Shown here: positions 1 to 6,790 of the stretch, one piece after another | How positions within the stretch are numbered: position 1 is the first letter of the stretch | Layout of the letters: every line of letters begins with the position of its first letter | Origin: Desulfobacteraceae bacterium | GTDB lineage: Bacteria; Desulfobacterota; Desulfobacteria; Desulfobacterales; JAUWMJ01 | NCBI GenBank assembly: GCA_030612225.1 | Contig: JAUWOH010000004.1 | Coordinates: forward strand, 1-25,872 | Direction of reading: 5' to 3' | Length of the DNA stretch: 25,872 nucleotides | Position numbers and translations under genes: made by a program | Notes under the pieces: generated by a model | What the model saw: the letters and a program-made list of their open reading frames with translations, nothing else | Database searches by the model: none | Told to the model about the DNA's origin: nothing

Positions 1-615
1 CTTAAATTAAAGTGGCGGGCTGAAAAATGGCTCGATGAATGCTGGTTTGCCGGCAAGGGGCTTCCCCTGACCTTCTGGGGAGAAGAATGGACAGGTGTAC
101 TAGGTGGTATTCTGATTAAAAAACCGCTATTTTATGACAACTATCAATCAGGTTGGCTATACAGGGAGTTTGTTACCATCAGTGATATAAAAGAAACGGA
201 AACAGAATTGGATAATATTATAGCATTTGATGATCTTATTTCATCAATGTCTATAAATCTAAAACCGCTTTCATCTTACCGGTTTTTAAGCCATAAGAAT
301 CTTATTCTGACTCTTTGGGCCAGACACCATCTTAACCTGCCGGAAGAACCGGATCCGCTATCTATTGACAAATTTAAACGTTTTCATCCTCTTCTTTTTT
401 CAGGCAAAGGAAAAACAAAAAAAATTGGCCCGCCTATGAAAGAGTCTTTTTTAAAATGGCTGGCTGAAAGAACAAAAACAAGCGATTTTGAACTTTCCAA
501 AAGCCTGGGAGAGACCTTTGAGAAGCTTTTTTCCGAGATAGAAATAGAATATGGACAGGTTTCATTGCAAAACCTTGACCCAAGATATATTCATCTTTTT
601 TTGGTAGAAAAGTAG
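1..615 (+). CDS. Hypothetical protein, 3' part only
   Basis: The reading frame is open from the first base of the window, so the gene starts upstream and 204 codons are visible, ending in TAG. An internal start at 208 (TTG) is possible but has no convincing ribosome binding site, and the frame upstream of it looks coding (Trp- and Gly-rich, for example LTFWGEEWTGVLGG), so I treat this as a 5'-truncated gene. I recognise no domain, signal peptide or membrane segment. The C-terminal half is basic and helical. It lies 15 nt upstream of the primase-helicase gene on the same strand, so the two are probably co-transcribed and may share a replication or mobile-element role. That role is inferred only from the neighbour. 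Confidence 0.75.
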   Translation, partial: LKLKWRAEKWLDECWFAGKGLPLTFWGEEWTGVLGGILIKKPLFYDNYQSGWLYREFVTISDIKETETELDNIIAFDDLISSMSINLKPLSSYRFLSHKNLILTLWARHHLNLPEEPDPLSIDKFKRFHPLLFSGKGKTKKIGPPMKESFLKWLAERTKTSDFELSKSLGETFEKLFSEIEIEYGQVSLQNLDPRYIHLFLVEK

Positions 616-630
616 AACGGAGATATTATT

Positions 631-2403
631 ATGAATTATACAGATAAAGTAAAAGAATTTTATCTTAAAAACATTCCCGGTGCAAAATTAAAGGGTAACC
701 ATATACAGGCGACTTGCCCCTTTTGCAAACCTGAAGAAGATGAAAAACCGGGAGTACTTGCGGTCTATGTTAATCCTGACAGTTTTTTTGCAGGGTATTT
801 CAGATGCTCGAACAGATGCACTCCCGGCGGTTTCCCTCTGTATTTTGGCAATATCATGGGAATCGAAGCTGAAAAAGTACCAGGATACGATCCTGACAGG
901 GAGCCTTATGTTAGGGACATGGTTTTTCCCACCCGAAATTTAAATACCGAACTTCTTCAATTCATATCTTTGATGGATAAGGATAAGTATGAACATTTTG
1001 CCGATTTCGGGGTTTCAAAGGCAGTTATAGACGAAATGAAAATCGGCTACAACGGCAGGTACCTGGTTTATCCCTATTTCATGGAAAATGGAAACTGCTA
1101 CGCAGCCAGGTGTATACTCCCTGCACGAGAGCTGGACACTTTCTGGTTCGGGGATAAAAAGTTTTTTGCTGAAGATTTTAGAATTTTTAATGTCCAGGAA
1201 ATAGATCGCTGCGAAGGCGGCGCCATGTTCATCACCGACAGTGAAAATAACCTTCTGACCCTTAAAGAACTTGGCTATCCCGGCATTGCCGTTCCATCGA
1301 TAGCTGATCTGAATGTATTAACCCCGGAACGGCTGGCATATATTAACCATATTTTTATGGTAACAAATAATTCGCCTGAGGCCCAGCTTACAACTCGCTC
1401 GCTTGCGACGAGGCTCGGCTTTAAAGTTCGATTATTAAAATGGCCGACCCACCTGAAAAGAGATTATAATCTTGTTCAACTTTCAAGAGATAAGGGTGAA
1501 GATTTTAGAACTGCTGTTTCCATGATGATTAAAAAATCGAAAGCCTTTTCCCCTTTTTCTTCACCTGAAAAGGAATACCGCGGTATTATTGAAGTTCTGG
1601 AAAGAGAAAAGGGAAAAAATCTGCTCGGATTAAGCTGTGGTTTTAAAAAGATGGACAGATCCCTTAGCGGCATTCGTGGGATTAATATAATGGGAGGCCC
1701 TCCTAAAGCCGGAAAATCTTGCTTTTTCATGCAGGTTTCTACTGAAATGGCCAGGAGAAAAAATCCTGTTATTTATTATGATTTTGAAAACGGTCGCCAA
1801 ACGATATACACTAGAACTCTTTGTCGTTTAGCCAGGCTCTCCGGAAAAGAAATCAGGATGAAAAATCCGGATGAAAATATAACAAAAAAAATTATGTCGG
1901 CCCAAAAAATCTTTAAAGAAATGCTTCGTTATTTTCGTCTCGTTACCGACAGAAAGCTGAACCCGGATATCATGCGCCGTCAAATCGATTTTATCCAGCA
2001 CGAAACCCGTAGTGATTATACCGTTGTCGTTGTGGATAGTCTCCATAAACTTCCTTTCCAGGATCTTTCAGACAGAAGGACAGGTATCGATTCCTGGCTC
2101 AGGCATATGGAGTCGATTCGCGATGAACAGAATGTTTCATTTTTTGTTGTTTCAGAATTGTCGAGGGGTGAGGGTGGAAGCTACAGCGACAAGCCGGATC
2201 TGGGATCATTTAAAGAATCAGGAGATATTGAATACAGTGCGGACAACGCAATGATTCTTATGCCGGACTGGGACCTTCTGGACCCCATCTCCACTATTGA
2301 GCGAAAAAGTACACTCTGGCTGGCAGCAAGCAGGGAAAACAGCCCAGGAAAGGTCGCCGAATACAGCCTGGAATATCCATACTGGGGATTTAAGGAACAA
2401 TAA
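631..2403 (+). CDS. Primase-helicase-like protein (zinc finger, TOPRIM-like, RecA/DnaB-type ATPase)
   Basis: This 590-residue protein has the layout of phage T7 gp4 or Twinkle-type primase-helicases. An N-terminal zinc-binding region has C29-x2-C32 and C59-x3-C63. A middle region resembles a TOPRIM fold (FITDSENNLLTLKELGYPGI, about residues 200-220). The C-terminal RecA-like ATPase has a Walker A loop (GGPPKAGKS, residues 355-363) and a Walker B strand (VVVVD, 465-469). Known family members unwind DNA and sometimes prime synthesis. Whether primase activity remains here cannot be told. A ribosome binding site (GGAGAT) precedes the ATG. Such orphan genes are common in prophages, plasmids and integrated elements, but no integrase or capsid gene is visible. 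The alternative is a KaiC/RadA-like ATPase with a zinc domain. Confidence 0.75.
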   Translation: MNYTDKVKEFYLKNIPGAKLKGNHIQATCPFCKPEEDEKPGVLAVYVNPDSFFAGYFRCSNRCTPGGFPLYFGNIMGIEAEKVPGYDPDREPYVRDMVFPTRNLNTELLQFISLMDKDKYEHFADFGVSKAVIDEMKIGYNGRYLVYPYFMENGNCYAARCILPARELDTFWFGDKKFFAEDFRIFNVQEIDRCEGGAMFITDSENNLLTLKELGYPGIAVPSIADLNVLTPERLAYINHIFMVTNNSPEAQLTTRSLATRLGFKVRLLKWPTHLKRDYNLVQLSRDKGEDFRTAVSMMIKKSKAFSPFSSPEKEYRGIIEVLEREKGKNLLGLSCGFKKMDRSLSGIRGINIMGGPPKAGKSCFFMQVSTEMARRKNPVIYYDFENGRQTIYTRTLCRLARLSGKEIRMKNPDENITKKIMSAQKIFKEMLRYFRLVTDRKLNPDIMRRQIDFIQHETRSDYTVVVVDSLHKLPFQDLSDRRTGIDSWLRHMESIRDEQNVSFFVVSELSRGEGGSYSDKPDLGSFKESGDIEYSADNAMILMPDWDLLDPISTIERKSTLWLAASRENSPGKVAEYSLEYPYWGFKEQ

Positions 2404-2420
2404 AAAGCTCCCGCTTTTTT
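2402..2420 (+). terminator. Weak hairpin plus T-run after the primase-helicase gene
   Basis: AAAAAGC (2402-2408) can pair with GCTTTTT (2413-2419) around a TCCC loop, ending in a T-run immediately after the stop codon. The stem is short and mostly A-T, so this is only a possible rho-independent terminator. Confidence 0.35.
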
Positions 2421-2492
2421 GAAGAGATTTTTATTGTTCCTTCCGTGAAGCTTGCTCCGGCTTGATCAGGAAATGGAAATCCGGAACGACTA

Positions 2493-2666
2493 CAGACCTC
2501 GTTGAGTAGTTGAGTGGTTAAATGGTTGAGCAGGAAAATAATTACCATTATTTCCAGATGTTATAGCTTTTTAAACACCGAATGTCCAATTTTCAAGCAA
2601 ATAATGGATATGCTCATTATAGCAACAACTTAACAACTCAACTACTTAACCACTTAACGAGATCTG
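2493..2666. repeat. 174-bp inverted-repeat element with CAGAYCTCGT ends (copy 1)
   Basis: The left end is CAGACCTCGT (2493-2502) and the right end ACGAGATCTG (2657-2666), its complement with one change. Inside, each arm consists of four octamers of the type GTTRARTN: 2501-2532 on the plus strand and 2627-2658 on the minus strand. This gives a long imperfect hairpin with a spacer of about 95 nt. It sits 7 nt past the stop of the response regulator gene, so it may end that operon. The same ends recur at 18455 and 18677 around different interior sequence. No ORF lies inside, so it would be non-autonomous if mobile. Confidence 0.6.
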
Positions 2667-2673
2667 AAATTGC

Positions 2674-3102
2674 TCAAAAGCCATATTTTTTTAGTATGTT
2701 TTTCACTTTGCCTTCGGTTTGCTTTTCCACAATAAGCATTTTTTCAGCCTTGGCACTCTTTATCTTTTCCGCAAGAACCTCCAGATCAGCCGGTTTTTCA
2801 ATAAAGTCCGTCGCACCGATCTTCATCGCCTCAACGCCTTTTTCAACCGTGGCATAGCCGGTAAGAAGAATAATTTGCAATTCCGGTTTTTTAGCCTTTA
2901 TGGCCTTTAAAGCATCCATGCCATCCATTCCTGGCATTTGAAAATCCAGAATAATGGCATCAAAAGACTCTTTTTCTATAATTTCGAGAGCCTGCTGAGC
3001 GGATGTGGCTGTGGTAACTTCCATATCGCGGGCCTTCATCCTTTCGGACATTATTTCCAGAAACTCTTTTTCATCATCCACCAACAATACTTTCTCAGAC
3101 AT
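2674..3102 (-). CDS. Single-domain response regulator (receiver)
   Basis: The 142-residue protein is a CheY-like receiver with no output domain. Acidic pocket residues lie at D9-D10-E11, the phospho-acceptor is D53 (ILDFQMPGMDG), and T81 and K103 occupy the expected switch and lysine positions. A 25-residue basic tail follows the domain. Known single-domain receivers act as phosphorelay intermediates or bind a partner protein. It is the last gene of a six-gene minus-strand operon, 57 nt after the degenerate kinase gene, and is probably the terminal acceptor of that relay (inference). A purine-rich site (AAAGGAG) precedes the ATG. Confidence 0.9.
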   Translation of the reverse strand: MSEKVLLVDDEKEFLEIMSERMKARDMEVTTATSAQQALEIIEKESFDAIILDFQMPGMDGMDALKAIKAKKPELQIILLTGYATVEKGVEAMKIGATDFIEKPADLEVLAEKIKSAKAEKMLIVEKQTEGKVKNILKKYGF

Positions 3103-3159
3103 TTTTTTCTCCTTTGTTTATATGGTACGATTTCATCAAAATCATAAAAAGGTTGCTCC

Positions 3160-3819
3160 TTAAGATTCGCGCAGAAATGAAATAATTATCTCACCGCCTG
3201 CAACGGAAAAATCGAGTCGGGCACCAAGGGCAGCCAGCAAGGCATCTTCCTGCGGCGATGGGAACAGATCGAAAGTGTCTTTATCCAAATCGGCCAAACC
3301 GACAAGCCGAACCCGTACACCGTTATCCATTTTTTCAGGTGCCAAGCTGATTGTCCGTTTATCTGACCGGGCGATGGTAGCCCAATTAAGACAACACCAC
3401 AAAAGATTTTGCAGGTAATAGCGGCTGGCCGTGACGACAACCGGTGCGGGTGGTGTGATTGTCTCAAGTGTTACCCCCCGCATTTGAAGCAGCCGGTCAA
3501 AAAGGTCACAGACATCCTCGGCAACTTTTGTTAGATCGACCGGCTCAACAAAATGATCAATACTATGGGAAAAATGGTTCATCATTTTAACCACGGCATC
3601 GGCCCGCCCCACCTGTGCGTTAACGGTCCGCGCCAGACGTTGCAGGCGCTCTGATGAAATATCCAGACCTTTTTCAGCCATAAGAACGATATCTTCCAAA
3701 AGACCGGCATTTTCATTAATTATGGCCAGTACATTTTTTATTTCATGGGTAACGGAAGCCGACATCCGACCAAAAAATTGCAGACCGGTTTTGGCAAGCA
3801 AGCTTTCTTCTCCTGACAT
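3160..3819 (-). CDS. Short histidine kinase-like protein with degenerate ATPase domain (possible phosphotransferase)
   Basis: The 219-residue protein starts with a HisKA-like dimerisation helix carrying H25 in VTHEIKN, as in real kinases. The C-terminal part keeps the overall layout of a Bergerat-fold domain but lacks the DxGxG and GxGxG boxes. The N-box position reads YYLQNLLWCCLNWA, without the paired asparagines. ATP binding is therefore doubtful. Length and layout recall ChpT-type histidine phosphotransferases, which have a DHp hairpin plus a dead CA domain and pass phosphate between receivers. That comparison is by architecture only. It has no membrane segment. It lies 21 nt after the membrane kinase gene and 57 nt before a lone receiver, which fits a relay step. 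Confidence 0.75.
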   Translation of the reverse strand: MSGEESLLAKTGLQFFGRMSASVTHEIKNVLAIINENAGLLEDIVLMAEKGLDISSERLQRLARTVNAQVGRADAVVKMMNHFSHSIDHFVEPVDLTKVAEDVCDLFDRLLQMRGVTLETITPPAPVVVTASRYYLQNLLWCCLNWATIARSDKRTISLAPEKMDNGVRVRLVGLADLDKDTFDLFPSPQEDALLAALGARLDFSVAGGEIIISFLRES

Positions 3820-3840
3820 AATTTCTCCCTAAAAACAAAA

Positions 3841-5559
3841 TTAATCAGTTTGCATGGGCAGCAATACTGAAAACCGGGTGCCCTTGCCTACCGTACTGTC
3901 CACTTGAATGTCCCCGCCGATTTCTTTTACAAGACCATAGGTAATCGAAAGACCAAGCCCGGTGTCGCCCTGATCACCGCGTGTGGAAAAAAACGGCTCA
4001 AAAATCCGCTGGATGTCATCGGCCGGAATACCACACCCATTATCGGAAACAGTGACACAAACCGCATCTTGGTCTCGCCGGTTAACGGTGATCTCAAGAT
4101 GCCCTCCGTCTTCCATGGCGGCAAAGGCATTGTTGAAGAGATTTAAAAATATCTGTTGCAGGCTGCCGCGATCACTTTCAAACTCTGGGATGTCATCAAT
4201 ATGATCAACCGAAATATCCACACCGCGCCGCTCGGCTTCTCTTTCTAAAAACACAAGCACCTCATTAATCATCTCCTTCAAATCGATCGGCTCAATCTTA
4301 GATTCCATATGGCGGGAAAAGTCTAACAGCCGCCGGGTAATGGAGCTGCATCGCTGAACAGATCCAAGCACATCATCGATAAGGTCCATGAGTTTCTGAT
4401 CTCCAGCGTATTCTTCTTTAAAAAAGAATAAGTCTTTTATCAATCCGACTTTTTGATTGATTATCGCCAGAGGATTATTGATCTCATGGGCCACACCCGA
4501 AGAAAGCCGTCCAATGGAGGCCAGTTTATTGGTGTATTCCCCCTGGTGCAGGGCAATCACCCGTTTCCGGTCGGCCACGTGGATGCGATTAACCAAATAA
4601 GTAGCACCACCCAATATGGTAAACAAAACAATGACAATACTCAAAACCAGAAAACCGATGAGTTTTAACCTGGGGCGCAGCCAAAGCGCCATGACTTCTG
4701 ATTTATCTCTAATAATCATCAGAATTAAAGAGGTTCCGGAAATATGGGCATATCCTATCAAAATCGGGTTGGACAATGCGTCTTCGGCCTCAAGGACTTT
4801 GGCTTCGGACGAATGCTTTGGAACGGGCAGGTCGATTTTATCATAAAGACCGCCATGGTGGCGCGACGGCGTTTGCAGGATACCGTTTTCATTAATGATA
4901 AAGGCATCATCGTTGGGACCGATATCAAGTTGGGAAAGCAATCTATGCAACAGGCCGGCATCCAAGGCCGCACGAAGGACGAAAAAAGTATTCTCGGGCA
5001 AATCATGCTTGATGGCAATCACAATTCGCCGACCAACACCATTATCGCCGGTTACATCACTGATATAGGTTCCTTTTTTTACAACCTGCCGATAACACTT
5101 CTCATTGCAAAGGTTAGCACCGTAAAGCTGATAGGGTCCGGTATAAGCGTCCATATTGCCGGCAGCATTAACCAGCCCGATATCAGCAAAGCCTCCGACA
5201 CCGCTTCGCAGGTTTTTTAAAATAGTGGCCAGCCGCCCCGGCTCCTTCATGCTTTGATAGGAATTATCCTGAAGGATAAAATCAAGGACGGACTTGCGCT
5301 GCATCAAAAATAATGAGACCGTCCGCGAGGTGTTCGATACCATTCTTGAGGTATTGGTAAGCATCTCGATTTCAATGACACCTCGCGATAGACGATAATC
5401 AATCATGGTCATGATGATCAGCGGTGTCAACGCAACTACGGAAGTAAGAGCAACAATCAGCTTCCATTTGCGTCTGAAACTAAACCCGTACAGGTGGTGT
5501 CCTGCAGCGGCATCATGATAATCCCAGAATTTGGGTTTTATTTTCTTGAATAGCGACAT
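3841..5559 (-). CDS. Membrane sensor histidine kinase (periplasmic Cache-like sensor, HisKA, HATPase)
   Basis: The 572-residue protein has a transmembrane segment at about 33-53, a periplasmic sensor of about 245 residues that looks like a double-Cache domain (KGTYISDVTGD region), and a second membrane segment at about 298-323. A HisKA domain follows with H358 in GVAHEINNPL, then an HATPase domain with N-box NLFNN (473-477), DNGCG (506-510) and TGLGLS (533-538). All catalytic boxes are intact. It should sense a periplasmic ligand and phosphorylate a receiver. C151 and C155 in the sensor (CNEKC) might bind metal or form a disulfide. The gene is 8 nt after the CMP-kinase-like/BON/receiver gene, its probable partner, and 21 nt before the degenerate kinase. 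Confidence 0.92.
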   Translation of the reverse strand: MSLFKKIKPKFWDYHDAAAGHHLYGFSFRRKWKLIVALTSVVALTPLIIMTMIDYRLSRGVIEIEMLTNTSRMVSNTSRTVSLFLMQRKSVLDFILQDNSYQSMKEPGRLATILKNLRSGVGGFADIGLVNAAGNMDAYTGPYQLYGANLCNEKCYRQVVKKGTYISDVTGDNGVGRRIVIAIKHDLPENTFFVLRAALDAGLLHRLLSQLDIGPNDDAFIINENGILQTPSRHHGGLYDKIDLPVPKHSSEAKVLEAEDALSNPILIGYAHISGTSLILMIIRDKSEVMALWLRPRLKLIGFLVLSIVIVLFTILGGATYLVNRIHVADRKRVIALHQGEYTNKLASIGRLSSGVAHEINNPLAIINQKVGLIKDLFFFKEEYAGDQKLMDLIDDVLGSVQRCSSITRRLLDFSRHMESKIEPIDLKEMINEVLVFLEREAERRGVDISVDHIDDIPEFESDRGSLQQIFLNLFNNAFAAMEDGGHLEITVNRRDQDAVCVTVSDNGCGIPADDIQRIFEPFFSTRGDQGDTGLGLSITYGLVKEIGGDIQVDSTVGKGTRFSVLLPMQTD

Positions 5560-5567
5560 GGATGTGT

Positions 5568-6788
5568 CTATTTTTTTAGATTCCGGTTTATTTTTTCATG
5601 GGCTTTTTTCAATGTCTCACTAAGTAGATTGATATCAACCGGCTTTTGCATATAAGCAAATGCGCCAAGGTCCATGCATTGTTTCCGATCTACTTCGCAA
5701 CCGTGACCTGTGAGGACAACAACCTCGATTTGAGGCTGCGTGGCCTTAACCTTTTTCAATATCTCCAGCCCGTCAATACCTGGCATTTTCAAATCGATAA
5801 TCATCACTTCCGGCTCGTCTTCTTTAACCAGGCTTAGTGCCGACTCACCGTCATAGGCCACAGCCGAGCCCATGTCGCGAAGCTGCAGGCGCTCGGAAAG
5901 CGTCTCTACAAATTCGCGTTCGTCGTCTACCAGTAAAACCTTAGACGGAACCTCAAAGTTATGTTTGCGATAGATATTCGCCCGATGATAGTCTTTGCCC
6001 ACCTGCGTCTGCACCGAAGCAACCCCGGGCACCTTTTCCGCCAGGGATTTTAATTCCTCTTTGAGTCGGCCGAGCATTAACACGTGTTTATTGATACTCA
6101 ATGTCACCGCCCCGTCTGTCGCACTGACAGTTACAATATGCCCTTGCCCGGACAGTGCAACTTCAACCTTAGCGGCAAGCAGAAAATCGTTGACCGCCTT
6201 TTGGGATTGAACTGTCGGCCGGACGATATCTTTTAACATATTTCCTTCTATCAGTGCCCCTGCTCTGGCAATATCCATTTTGCTCATGGGAATGACGATA
6301 TCATAAAGAGAATTTTCCCATGGATCACTTTGGTCGAACAATGTATTAGTCCAGGCAGCCCGATCGCCATCGGCCAGGCGAATGGCTTTTTTTGCTTCTT
6401 TTTCCGAAAACCCCTCTTTTTCAACGGCCTGCCGGATACGATACTTCATATCGGCGATAAGGCATATCCGAATAACATGGCTGATATCCTTGGGGATCAG
6501 CAAGCCTAAAAACCCGCAAACAGCAAGATGATCCTCTGACAAAAGCTCGGCCACCGCAAGCCTCAAGCAAGCGATTGTGCATTCTTTTTCCTGGGTAAAC
6601 TTATTAAACACGGACGTTTTGGAGGAAAAAGCGCGTTTGAGTTTATCTTTTGACACTCCGGAAACCTTTTGAGCCCTTGAAAGAATTTCACTATCTGTAA
6701 CCGACCGGTATCCGGTACTGGCGGTAACGTCTGCGATGATATCCTGCTCACCGCAAAAAACTCCACTGAATACGGTTATAACAGACAT
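5568..6788 (-). CDS. Fusion protein: cytidylate-kinase-like domain, BON domain, response-regulator receiver
   Basis: I start at the ATG ending at 6788 because AAGGAGA lies 7 nt upstream. A longer frame would overlap the SulP gene without a ribosome binding site. The 406-residue product has three parts. Residues 1-200 resemble the cytidylate-kinase-like P-loop family, but the expected P-loop reads GVFCGEQD and lacks the Gly-Lys-Ser/Thr triad, so catalysis is doubtful. Residues about 205-265 look like a BON domain (a small alpha/beta lipid- or ligand-associated fold). Residues 283-402 are a receiver with DDE at 288-290, D332, T360 and K382. Two nucleotides separate it from the SulP stop, and 8 nt from the kinase, so it is probably the kinase's target. 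What the kinase-like part binds is unknown. Confidence 0.85.
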   Translation of the reverse strand: MSVITVFSGVFCGEQDIIADVTASTGYRSVTDSEILSRAQKVSGVSKDKLKRAFSSKTSVFNKFTQEKECTIACLRLAVAELLSEDHLAVCGFLGLLIPKDISHVIRICLIADMKYRIRQAVEKEGFSEKEAKKAIRLADGDRAAWTNTLFDQSDPWENSLYDIVIPMSKMDIARAGALIEGNMLKDIVRPTVQSQKAVNDFLLAAKVEVALSGQGHIVTVSATDGAVTLSINKHVLMLGRLKEELKSLAEKVPGVASVQTQVGKDYHRANIYRKHNFEVPSKVLLVDDEREFVETLSERLQLRDMGSAVAYDGESALSLVKEDEPEVMIIDLKMPGIDGLEILKKVKATQPQIEVVVLTGHGCEVDRKQCMDLGAFAYMQKPVDINLLSETLKKAHEKINRNLKK

Positions 6789-6790
6789 TA

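Noticed and set aside
2501..2658. Octamer repeats considered as a CRISPR or microsatellite
   Set aside because: Units are 8 nt with no spacers and are arranged as two inverted arms, so it is not a CRISPR array; it was kept as an inverted-repeat element.
4744..5220. 158-codon open frame on the plus strand inside the sensor kinase gene
   Set aside because: It is antisense to a clear kinase with intact motifs, shows no domain, and has no ribosome binding site.
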